The notes under the pieces: model-generated
The model's database searches: none
What the model was told of the DNA's origin: nothing
Seen by the model: only the letters and a program-made list of their open reading frames with translations
Made by a program: the position numbers and the translations under genes
In this document: piece by piece, positions 31,767 to 38,577 of the stretch
Numbering within the stretch: the stretch's first letter is position 1
Layout: each line of letters starts with the position of its first letter
Source of the DNA: Pseudomonas libanensis
GTDB lineage: Bacteria > Pseudomonadota > Gammaproteobacteria > Pseudomonadales > Pseudomonadaceae
Reading direction: 5' to 3'
Length of the DNA: 64,000 bases
Assembly: GCF_001439685.1 (NCBI RefSeq)
Contig: NZ_JYLH01000001.1
Location: forward strand, 62,001-126,000

Positions 31767-33277
31767 TGATGAATAGTTCCACGCTCGTTCAGAAAGTCTG
31801 GAATTTCTGCCACACTCTACGAGATGACGGCGTAGGTTACGGTGACTATCTTGAACAGCTCACATATCTTTTATTTCTCAAAATGGCGCATGAATATGCG
31901 CAGAAGCCATACTATCGTGAAACACAAATCCCTGAAGGTTATGGTTGGGTCAACCTGTGTGGCAAAGATGGTGTAGAGCTGGAAGCCCATTACTTATCGA
32001 CTCTCCATACTCTTGGGCAACAACCTGGCATGTTAGGTGCGATTTTTTTTAAAGCACAGAACAAAATACAGGACCCTGCAAAACTTTCCCGTTTGGTTCA
32101 ACTGATAGACGCGGAAAGTTGGGTTAGCATGGGTACGGATGCAAAGGGGGATTTATATGAAGGACTGCTTCAGAAGAACGCGGAAGATACTAAGAGTGGA
32201 GCTGGTCAATATTTCACGCCTCGCGCATTGATTCAAGCTATGGTGGCATGCTTGCGTCCTAAACCACTTAAGTCAATAGCCGATCCCGCTTGTGGCACTG
32301 GCGGATTTTTTCTAGTCGCAAACGAGTGGCTGAATGGATCCGCAGATTGGATAAAGCAAAATTCTGATTGGTTGGACTATAAGTTTCCTAAGCTTAATGC
32401 TAAGCAAAAGAAATTTTTGCGAGATGAAACCTTTCATGGCAACGAAATAGTTCCAAACACACGACGGTTGTGTTTAATGAATCTATTTCTACATGATATT
32501 GGCGAACTCATAGGCGAGCCGTCTGTAGATCGATCAGATGCGTTAATATCTGAACCAAAAGTGCGTGTTGATTATGTTTTGGCTAATCCACCTTTTGGGA
32601 AAAAAAGCAGTATGACTATCACCAACGAAGAGGGTGATGAGGATAAAGATGCATTAATGTATGAGCGTCCTGATTTCTGGGAGACTACGGCTAACAAACA
32701 GTTGAATTTTCTGCAGCACATAGTTTCCTTGTTGAAGGTCGATGGAAAGGCGGCGGTAGTATTGCCAGATAACGTTTTATATGAGGGAGGAGCCGGCGAG
32801 AAGATCAGAAAGCGGCTTCTAGAAACGTGTGATGTGCATACTATATTACGCCTGCCTACAGGAATTTTTTATGCGAATGGCGTAAAGGCAAACGTGGTGT
32901 TTTTTGACGCTAAGCCTAACGATGGTAACACCAAAACAAAGGGGATTTGGTTTTATGACTTACGGACAAATCAGCACTTCACTCTTAAGACTAGGCCGTT
33001 AAAATTTGTAGATCTTCGCGATTTTGTAATTTGCTTTAGTCCAGATAATCGAAACAATCGAACTGAAAATGATCGTTTTAGATATTATAGCTATGAGGAT
33101 CTTATTGTTCGTGAAAAGACGAGCTTGGACTTATTTTGGTTAAAGGATGATTCGTTAGATAGTCATGATAATTTGCCGGCTCCAGATGTATTGCAGCTTG
33201 AGATAATTGATCACTTAGAAGCCGCGCTGCTCGCTTTTCGTGATGTTGCTGCGGAACTTCCTAGTTCTGCTACTTAA
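31763..33277 (+). CDS. hsdM: Type I DNA N6-adenine methyltransferase subunit (HsdM)
   Basis: 504 residues; start taken at the first of three consecutive ATGs (31763), overlapping the HNH stop. The N-terminal HsdM helical domain (VWNFCHTLRDDGVGYGDYLEQL) is followed by the methylase domain with motif I DPACGTGGFF (~174) and motif IV NPPFGKKSS (~275), i.e. both SAM-binding and catalytic residues intact. It presumably works with the HsdS encoded 2.5 kb upstream, with the PtuAB-like pair between them, an unusual order. A terminator follows ~55 bp after the stop. Confidence 0.92.
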   Translation: MMMNSSTLVQKVWNFCHTLRDDGVGYGDYLEQLTYLLFLKMAHEYAQKPYYRETQIPEGYGWVNLCGKDGVELEAHYLSTLHTLGQQPGMLGAIFFKAQNKIQDPAKLSRLVQLIDAESWVSMGTDAKGDLYEGLLQKNAEDTKSGAGQYFTPRALIQAMVACLRPKPLKSIADPACGTGGFFLVANEWLNGSADWIKQNSDWLDYKFPKLNAKQKKFLRDETFHGNEIVPNTRRLCLMNLFLHDIGELIGEPSVDRSDALISEPKVRVDYVLANPPFGKKSSMTITNEEGDEDKDALMYERPDFWETTANKQLNFLQHIVSLLKVDGKAAVVLPDNVLYEGGAGEKIRKRLLETCDVHTILRLPTGIFYANGVKANVVFFDAKPNDGNTKTKGIWFYDLRTNQHFTLKTRPLKFVDLRDFVICFSPDNRNNRTENDRFRYYSYEDLIVREKTSLDLFWLKDDSLDSHDNLPAPDVLQLEIIDHLEAALLAFRDVAAELPSSAT

Positions 33278-33330
33278 AAGGAATGATCAGGTAATGGATG
33301 GAGGATATTCATTCAAGTGATTTGATTTTA

Positions 33331-33356
33331 AAAAAGCCGACTGTTGTCGGCTTTTT
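33331..33356 (+). terminator. Rho-independent terminator of the defence operon
   Basis: AAAAGCCGAC-TGTT-GTCGGCTTTTT: an 8-bp GC-rich core and a T-tract. The A-tract on the left makes it bidirectional. It lies 53 bp after the hsdM stop. Confidence 0.9.
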
Positions 33357-33419
33357 ATCTCGATAGCGTTACATTGACAGGACATCCCGAAGGAAAAAGG
33401 AGACAGATTTGAATGGCAC

Positions 33420-33688
33420 TTACTTAACCCTCTTCGGATGTCCCTTTCTCCTGACCTCGGCCCTTGCCGCCGAGCGTGTCTGCATCAGCATCGGGTAAGG
33501 CTTGGGCCTTCGTTTTATGGCGCGAGGCTCAATCCGTCCCGGCCGGTTTCCGACACGTTTTTTGGCGATCAACTTGAGTAAATTCTGCACCCTATCGTCT
33601 GGTTCGTCGCAGCTGTACTGCCGCATCGCAAGGAATAATTGGAGGCTATGTTTAAAGCTAAGCTCGCGTGGCAAGCAATCAGCTAATA
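33420..33688 (-). pseudogene. IS4-family transposase, C-terminal fragment
   Basis: About 89 codons read on the minus strand: [19 protein letters not shown], then [20 protein letters not shown] and GHPKRVK at the end, the characteristic C-terminus of IS4-type transposases. The 5' three quarters is missing; the fragment is cut at ~33690 next to AAAAAGGGGACAGATTTATT. At the other end (33394) stands AAAAAGGAGACAGATTT. These end sequences match the arms of the MITE-like palindromes at 3.7-6.2 kb. Not functional. Confidence 0.8.
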
Positions 33689-33691
33689 GAA

Positions 33692-33935
33692 AGAAAAAGG
33701 GGACAGATTTATTTTCACGGCGAAAAGATGACGGCAAACCCGGACCGCCCAAACCAAAACCCCGCTCGGCTCCCTCCCAACACCGCTCCCTACAATCCCT
33801 ACACAACTCAACCCCTCCCTCACCACCTACCAACCCCCCCCAAAAAAAAAACAAAAAAGCCCCAGATCTCTCGACCTGGGGCTTTTTCATTTCATATCTG
33901 GTGCACCCGGCGGGATTCGAACCCACGACCCCTGC
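33692..33935. repeat. Right attachment-region repeat at tRNA-Arg
   Basis: Imperfect direct repeat of 25218-25437: AAAAAGGGGACAGATTTATT, CACGGC, a C/A-rich stretch, the terminator and TTTTTCATTTCATATCTGGT, then the tRNA 3' end. The right copy has the intact tRNA and terminator, the left copy is worn. This is the pattern left by site-specific insertion into a tRNA gene. Confidence 0.7.
33854..33887 (-). terminator. tRNA-Arg terminator
   Basis: AAAAAGCCCCAG and CTGGGGCTTTTT form a strong stem around GATCTCTCGA-type loop bases, about 12 bp beyond the tRNA 3' end on the minus strand. Confidence 0.9.
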
Positions 33936-33975
33936 CTTCGGAGGGCAGTACTCTATCCAGCTGAGCTACGGATGC
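33899..33975 (-). tRNA. tRNA-Arg (CCG anticodon)
   Basis: 77 nt including an encoded CCA. Acceptor stem GCATCCG/CGGGTGC, D-loop AGCTCAGCTGGATAGAGT, anticodon arm CTGCC-CTCCGAA-GGCAG (anticodon CCG), T-arm with GGTTCGAATCC. All four arms pair well. This tRNA is a known integration target in Pseudomonas, and the degraded repeat at 25.2-25.4 kb shows it was used here. Confidence 0.97.
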
Positions 33976-33988
33976 TTGTGCGGGCGAC

Positions 33989-34017
33989 ATCATACCCATG
34001 TCGACCTGATGCGTCCA
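33989..34017 (-). promoter_or_regulatory. tRNA-Arg promoter
   Basis: On the minus strand TGGACG (34012-34017) and TATGAT (33989-33994) are separated by 17 bp; the -10 ends 13 nt before the mature tRNA 5' end. Confidence 0.6.
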
Positions 34018-34192
34018 TTCCAGCATTTCAGCCGCTCACTGTCGGGCGTTTCCGAGAAAAATTGGCTAATCGCCACCCTCATTCACAACTCCCCGCGCCG
34101 CGCGTCCCTTTGTTTGCTTTGCTCTTGTGGCTTCACAACCGCTTTCACGCCGCAATTCCCCAGGTGAACGCATGCATTCCAAAGGAACCGTG

Positions 34193-34888
34193 ATGCTCGA
34201 TCTCCCGCTCAGACAAACCCTGCTGGCTCGCTCCGATTTGTTTCGAGGTATGCCGGAGCACCTTTTGCGCTACGTTGCCACCCATATGGTGGAGCGCACA
34301 TTGGAGGATCGTGAGCTGCTGTATTTCAAGGACGACTCCCTCGCATTCATCGCATTGGTAGTGGAAGGCCGGATTTATTCGGTGGTGCATGGGCCCGATG
34401 GTCGGGAGCAGATTATCGGCAGTACCGGGGCCGGGCAGGTGGTGGGGGAGACGGCGTTGATCAAGGATCATGGGCGTGAGTCTTCCACCTTCGCCAGTGG
34501 CCCCACGCGTTTGTTGCAGTTGGGTAGCCGGCATTTCGGCGTGTTGTTTGAGGAGCCGGCGTTTCTGCGGCGTTTGTTGATGCTGATGATGCTGCGTTTG
34601 CTGCAGGCCATCGAGTTGCTGGAGTTGGTGTGCCTGCATCGGCTGGAGTCGCGCCTGGCGCGGTTTCTGTTGGCCAACCTGGGCGAGATCGACCTGGCGC
34701 TGGCCATCCCTTGTGTGTCTTTGCCCGCCAGCCAGGGGGTGTTGGCGTCGATGCTCAACACCAGTCGCCCCAAGCTCAATGTGCAGCTGCAATTGTGGCG
34801 CCGCAGTGGGCTGATCAGCGGCAAGCTGGAGCGCATGGTGATCAACGATCTTGAGCATTTGCGGCGCAAGGCGTTTGCCTTGAATTAG
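34193..34888 (+). CDS. Crp/Fnr-family transcriptional regulator (R-body locus)
   Basis: 231 residues from the ATG at 34193 (AAAGGA upstream; an ATG at 34172 is an alternative). An N-terminal cyclic-nucleotide-binding-like beta barrel (LEDRELLYFKDD, VVEGRIYSVVHGPDGREQI, GQVVGETALI) is followed by a dimerisation helix and a C-terminal winged helix (LPASQGVLASMLNTSRPKLN). No Fnr-type Cys cluster is seen, so it is not an oxygen-sensing Fnr. It sits at the head of the reb genes and likely controls them. Confidence 0.85.
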   Translation: MLDLPLRQTLLARSDLFRGMPEHLLRYVATHMVERTLEDRELLYFKDDSLAFIALVVEGRIYSVVHGPDGREQIIGSTGAGQVVGETALIKDHGRESSTFASGPTRLLQLGSRHFGVLFEEPAFLRRLLMLMMLRLLQAIELLELVCLHRLESRLARFLLANLGEIDLALAIPCVSLPASQGVLASMLNTSRPKLNVQLQLWRRSGLISGKLERMVINDLEHLRRKAFALN

Positions 34889-34975
34889 TCGTGGCGCTGT
34901 TCCCCAGGTAACAGCGCGCCCCTGTCCCGCCCTCGCAGACTGGCCCTTCATCAAGGATGCACAGGAGTGCGGGCG

Positions 34976-35518
34976 ATGGGGATGACTATTCAGTTCAAGG
35001 ATCAATGGGCCGCCGATGACCGTTTGTTCGAAGCGAGTTGGCGCGCCGTGCAGGGTGAACTCAAGCGGCGTGCGTTGCGGCGCGCCAGGGGCAATCTGGA
35101 TCAGGGCCAGGAGTGGTTGTCGGCCACGGCGATCAAGGCCCTGCTGTTCTTTCGGCGCTCGCCCGAGCGTATTCGCGACCCTGAGGGGTTTCTGTTTCTG
35201 GTACTCGACCATGTGTTTCTCGACAGCTTGCGCCGCAGCAAGCGCGAGGGGCGGCTGTTCGATGATTCAGTGGACCTCGAGCAGGATCACCTGGCCGCGC
35301 TCGCCGCGCCCTGCACGTCGGTGCTGGAGCGGGTGGAGTGCTACGAGCGCCTGGAGCGGGTCAAGGCGCAGGTGGCGCGGTTGCCGATGATGCAGCAGCG
35401 CTTGTTCGAGATGCGTTTTGTCGATGACCTGCCGTATCCGCAAATCGCCGCCGAGTTGCAGGTCAAGTTGCCGCTGGTGCGCAAGCGCGTGCAACTGCTG
35501 CGCAGTGCCTTGCGCTGA
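34976..35518 (+). CDS. ECF-like sigma factor (R-body locus)
   Basis: 180 residues from the ATG at 34976 (AGGAG 8 nt upstream). Sigma region 2 (ALLFFRRSPERIRDPEGFLFLVLDHVFLDSLRRSKR) and region 4 (RLPMMQQRLFEMRFVDDLPY, then IAAELQVKLPLVRKRVQLL) are present. Sigma factors of this kind accompany reb gene clusters in several Proteobacteria. It is 87 bp after the Crp/Fnr gene and 103 bp before the first rebB, whose promoter it may read. Confidence 0.85.
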   Translation: MGMTIQFKDQWAADDRLFEASWRAVQGELKRRALRRARGNLDQGQEWLSATAIKALLFFRRSPERIRDPEGFLFLVLDHVFLDSLRRSKREGRLFDDSVDLEQDHLAALAAPCTSVLERVECYERLERVKAQVARLPMMQQRLFEMRFVDDLPYPQIAAELQVKLPLVRKRVQLLRSALR

Positions 35519-35621
35519 GCTGGATTCACAGAAGCCGGCGCGGGGCGTTCTAGTTGTATGAGCGCGTCCTGCCGCCACTATCCACGCCCAACCTTGGGTG
35601 AATGCCATCAAGGAGAGATGT

Positions 35622-35849
35622 ATGACAGAGGTCAACAGCCAGATCACCGACGCGGTCACCCAAACCAACGTCAAGGTGGTGGCAGAGGCGCCGGCCCAGG
35701 CCATCGCGTCGCTGTATCAGGTCGCCAGCAGTGCGGCGGGCCTGTCGTTGCAGAACGCGGTCAACAGCCAGCAGGCGATGAACCAGATTTCCAATGCGGT
35801 GATCTCCAAGGCAGTGGCGTTGATCATGCAGATTGGCGAGAAGGGCTGA
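35622..35849 (+). CDS. RebB-family R-body protein
   Basis: 75 residues from the ATG at 35622 (AAGGAG upstream). It opens with NSQITDAVTQTNVKVVAEAP, the signature of RebB proteins, followed by SLYQVASSAAGLSLQNAVNSQQAMNQ. RebB-type proteins polymerise into R-bodies, coiled ribbons that unroll on a pH drop. First of four RebB-family genes here. Confidence 0.9.
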   Translation: MTEVNSQITDAVTQTNVKVVAEAPAQAIASLYQVASSAAGLSLQNAVNSQQAMNQISNAVISKAVALIMQIGEKG

Positions 35850-35867
35850 GGCCTGGGGAGATCGATC

Positions 35868-36440
35868 ATGTCGTGGTTCAGCAGAAAGAAACCCGCCGCC
35901 TCCCAAGCAACGCCGGCCGCCGACCCATCTGCGCCGACGCCCGCCGCACCGGCCCCGCGCTCGATCATGGCGCGCATGAACGAGCACCTGCTCAATCAGG
36001 TGAGCGCGCCGTCAACCGATAGCACGGCCGCGCTCAACAGCCAGATCGTGCAGGCGGTGCAGTTCACTAACGCGCAGAACTTCGCCTATGCGCCGGCCCA
36101 GATCGCGGTGCCGGCCGACATGATGATCAGCCAGGCGGCTGGCCTGGTGGCGCAGGCGGCGGCGGGGTATTTCGACGGGGTCAGCAAGATCGCCCTGGCG
36201 GCCCAGGCCGTGCTGCTCAAGCAAATGACCGAGAACATCGTCAACAACAACCTGCCGGGCGCCGCCGAGGATGCACTGGGCGCGTTGGCCACCGACCTGC
36301 TGGTGGGCGCCGCTGCCGCTGTGGCCGCCGCTGCCGGGGCGATGGAAGCCGAAGCCGCGAGCGTTGCCATCGACAAGATCGACCAGAGCATCGCCAAGTA
36401 CGCGAGCACCCTGGCCAACCGGGCCGCGCCAGCGGCCTGA
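35868..36440 (+). CDS. Extended RebB-like protein
   Basis: 190 residues. The N-terminal ~40 are basic and Pro/Ala-rich (KKPAASQATPAADPSAPT). A RebB-like segment starts at LNSQIVQAVQFTNAQNFAYAP, then a hydrophobic, Ala-rich C-terminal half (ALATDLLVGAAAAVAAAAG) that could enter a membrane. It is longer than RebB proteins (75-105) and may be an assembly or membrane-contact variant. Lies 18 bp downstream of the first rebB. Confidence 0.75.
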   Translation: MSWFSRKKPAASQATPAADPSAPTPAAPAPRSIMARMNEHLLNQVSAPSTDSTAALNSQIVQAVQFTNAQNFAYAPAQIAVPADMMISQAAGLVAQAAAGYFDGVSKIALAAQAVLLKQMTENIVNNNLPGAAEDALGALATDLLVGAAAAVAAAAGAMEAEAASVAIDKIDQSIAKYASTLANRAAPAA

Positions 36441-36522
36441 ACCGAGCACAGCGTTCCAGCGTTCTGCTGGAGCGGTGCGACAGCAACTTGAAAGCAACTT
36501 TCCTTGAGTGAGGAGCGACATC

Positions 36523-37155
36523 ATGAAGCTTGGCGATATTGTTTTTTCTGTGGCGCAAGTGGACGACAAATTGTCCACCAGCATTCCTCGCGCATTCATT
36601 GTGGCGGGGCAGTGGATCAAAGCGAAAATCTTCGGAACGGGCGATCCGAATGTACCCGTGGTGCATGCGGCTATTGCGATCGACGCCACGCATGTCGTGG
36701 AGAGTGTCGGCAGTGGCATTCAGGTAACCGACCTGACAACTGAGGCCGTACCTCGCGGAGCCATGGTGTTTTCCTGTGAAGACACCAAGTTGGGATGGGC
36801 GGCCGCGTATGCCGCGGATCAATTTTATGGCGACGTCGCTAGCAAGGATATTACGGGTCGATACAGTAAATGGAATGCGCTGTTATCGATTCTCAAGTCG
36901 TCGGGCTACGAGCCTGGTCTTATGCCGCGGATTAACGAATCGGTGTCTATCGGTAATGCCTCGTTCTGTTCGCAGTTCGTCGCAAACGCCTACGAGGTTG
37001 GCAACCTTTACATCAGCGGCAGTGAGATTCCACCGCCGATCTTCACTACGCGCTCCACGGTGATGACCCCTTGGGAACTGGCCGCGAGCTGTGACAACGC
37101 TACAGATTTCCACTTCGCCGGTTTTTGGCAGGATAACGTCGAGGTGCGGCTTTAG
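36523..37155 (+). CDS. Papain-like permuted hydrolase (YiiX/NlpC-P60-like) in the reb locus
   Basis: 210 residues from the ATG at 36523 (GAGGAG upstream). The order is His first, then Cys: VPVVHAAIAI (His48), VVE (Glu60) and NASFCSQFVANAY (Cys149), the layout of circularly permuted papain-fold amidases such as YiiX and related NlpC/P60 enzymes. No signal peptide. These enzymes cleave amide bonds in peptidoglycan, lipids or proteins. In an R-body locus it may help lysis or be a toxin carried with the ribbon; both are inference. Confidence 0.7.
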   Translation: MKLGDIVFSVAQVDDKLSTSIPRAFIVAGQWIKAKIFGTGDPNVPVVHAAIAIDATHVVESVGSGIQVTDLTTEAVPRGAMVFSCEDTKLGWAAAYAADQFYGDVASKDITGRYSKWNALLSILKSSGYEPGLMPRINESVSIGNASFCSQFVANAYEVGNLYISGSEIPPPIFTTRSTVMTPWELAASCDNATDFHFAGFWQDNVEVRL

Positions 37156-37195
37156 CGGCCCTTCTGCCGGTAACGTACAGCCCGAGGATGTCCAG

Positions 37196-37522
37196 ATGGC
37201 TCCCCCACCCATAATACCGTCAGTCCTTTCCAGTAATGATCGCCAACGGCTGGAAGCGATGCTGCGCAACCCGCAGATTTTCGCCGGCACGCCCCAGGCC
37301 ATCGTCGACGAAACCCTCAAGCGCGCCACCCAGGTGCTTGAGCAGTCCAAGGCCAATGAACAAGCACTCAAGACTGCCGCCGAGCAGCGTGAGGCGGCCC
37401 TGCGCCAAGTGTTGGACGGCGCGGCCCCGGACAAGGACGCGCAACGCAAGGAAGTGCAGGCACTGGTCCAGGGTTTGATCGCGCAGATTGAAGCGGCGTT
37501 GAGCCCGTCTGCGAAACCTTGA
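37196..37522 (+). CDS. Small reb-locus protein, unknown function
   Basis: 108 residues from the ATG at 37196 (CGAGGA upstream). Pro-rich start (APPPIIPSVLSSNDRQRLEAM) then a long Glu/Gln/Ala-rich helix (LEQSKANEQALKTAAEQREA), likely coiled coil, ending in a second helix. No signal peptide. Family not recognised. Its position between the hydrolase and two rebB genes suggests a role in the R-body system, perhaps an assembly chaperone. Confidence 0.65.
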   Translation: MAPPPIIPSVLSSNDRQRLEAMLRNPQIFAGTPQAIVDETLKRATQVLEQSKANEQALKTAAEQREAALRQVLDGAAPDKDAQRKEVQALVQGLIAQIEAALSPSAKP

Positions 37523-37603
37523 ACCCCAGGTTTCACAGCGTCTGTTTGGCAACGTTCATTCATGAACACGGAATGCACCGTGTATTAAATAAGGAAATTG
37601 ATC

Positions 37604-37918
37604 ATGCCATTAGTCAACGAGCAAATTACCGACGCGGTCACCCAGACCAACGTCAAAGTGGTGGCCGAATCGCCAGCGATGGCGATGAGCACCATCTATC
37701 AATCCATGGCGCAGGCCACGGCGATTCTGTTCCAGAACGCCGTGTCGGCCCAACAGCAGCAAAACACCCTGGCCCAGGCGGCCACCAACATGGGTGTGAT
37801 GCAGATCTACAGCGTCGATACCACCGCCGGTGCGGCGGCCACCGAGAAAGTCGCCCAGGGCGGCGTGTCGGATAACCTCACCAGCCTGTTGACCGTGCTC
37901 AAGTCTTTCCAGCCTTAA
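37604..37918 (+). CDS. RebB-family R-body protein (tandem copy 1)
   Basis: 104 residues from the ATG at 37604 (AAGGAA upstream). NEQITDAVTQTNVKVVAESP, AMAMSTIYQSMAQATAILFQN and SAQQQQNTLAQAAT are typical of RebB. Nearly the same as the next gene (about 91% identical residues by eye). Confidence 0.92.
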   Translation: MPLVNEQITDAVTQTNVKVVAESPAMAMSTIYQSMAQATAILFQNAVSAQQQQNTLAQAATNMGVMQIYSVDTTAGAAATEKVAQGGVSDNLTSLLTVLKSFQP

Positions 37919-37968
37919 GCACTGAGCAATAACGGAAGTTGTTCTTTCTCAACCCAGGAGTTTCAACC

Positions 37969-38283
37969 ATGAGTATTGTCAGCCCGCAAATCACCGATGC
38001 CGTCACCCAGACCAACGTCAAGGTCGTTGCCGAATCGCCCGCGATGGCCATGAGCACGATCTACCAATCCATGGGCCAGGCCACGGCGATCCTGTTCCAG
38101 AACTCGGTCTCGGCCCAACAGCAACAAAACACCCTGGCCCAGGCCGCCACCAACCAGGGCGTGATGCAGATCTACAGTGTCGACACCACCGCCGGCGCGG
38201 CGGCCACCGAAAAAGTCGCCCAAGGCGGCGTGGCCGACAACTTGACCAGTCTGTTGGCCGTGCTCAAGTCGTTCCAACCTTAA
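37969..38283 (+). CDS. RebB-family R-body protein (tandem copy 2)
   Basis: 104 residues from the ATG at 37969 (CAGGAG upstream). It differs from the preceding gene mainly at residues 2-6 and at five scattered positions (for example QSMGQA versus QSMAQA). Recent duplication or gene conversion is likely. Two co-assembling RebB-type subunits are needed in known R-bodies. Confidence 0.92.
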   Translation: MSIVSPQITDAVTQTNVKVVAESPAMAMSTIYQSMGQATAILFQNSVSAQQQQNTLAQAATNQGVMQIYSVDTTAGAAATEKVAQGGVADNLTSLLAVLKSFQP

Positions 38284-38296
38284 GCTGCAAGGCCCC

Positions 38297-38334
38297 AACA
38301 GCCCCGGCGCCCACAAGGCTCCGGGGCTGTTGTC
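38297..38334 (+). terminator. Terminator of the reb operon
   Basis: AACAGCCCCGG (38297-38307) pairs with CCGGGGCTGTT (38321-38331), an 11-bp stem; only a weak T-rich tail (GTCGTTT) follows. Confidence 0.75.
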
Positions 38335-38430
38335 GTTTATGCGCTTGATCTGAAAGATGAACCAGATGCGCCATATTCGTTCTTTTTTTCGAACATCCTA
38401 TTGCCCTGTACCCCCATTGATCCTAGGATT

Positions 38431-38448
38431 CGTTTGAGATTTCAAACG
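38431..38448. promoter_or_regulatory. Inverted repeat upstream of gabD
   Basis: CGTTTGA-GATT-TCAAACG, a 7-bp dyad about 130 bp before the gabD start. Candidate operator for a GABA regulator. The rest of the 294-bp gap shows no gene. Confidence 0.35.
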
Positions 38449-38577
38449 CTCTGTCTCCCGTGCGCTGTATTTTTCTCCCGCGCGCTGGGGCTGATTTCCC
38501 TGACGGCAGCCCACAAGGCGCCTTTCAACAACTCTAATTCGCTCCGCGTGCGCGCGGTGCTGTTAAGGAAAGCCGAC

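Noticed and set aside
27434..33277. Plain type I restriction-modification system
   Set aside because: HsdS and HsdM are present but no helicase/nuclease HsdR motifs (DEAD-box, PD-ExK) occur in any frame of the island that I could read. The two inner genes have a different, Septu-like identity.
33420..33926. Single 168-codon minus-strand gene
   Set aside because: Only the part below ~33688 resembles the transposase end. The rest is read-through of the tRNA, its terminator and a C/A-rich repeat.
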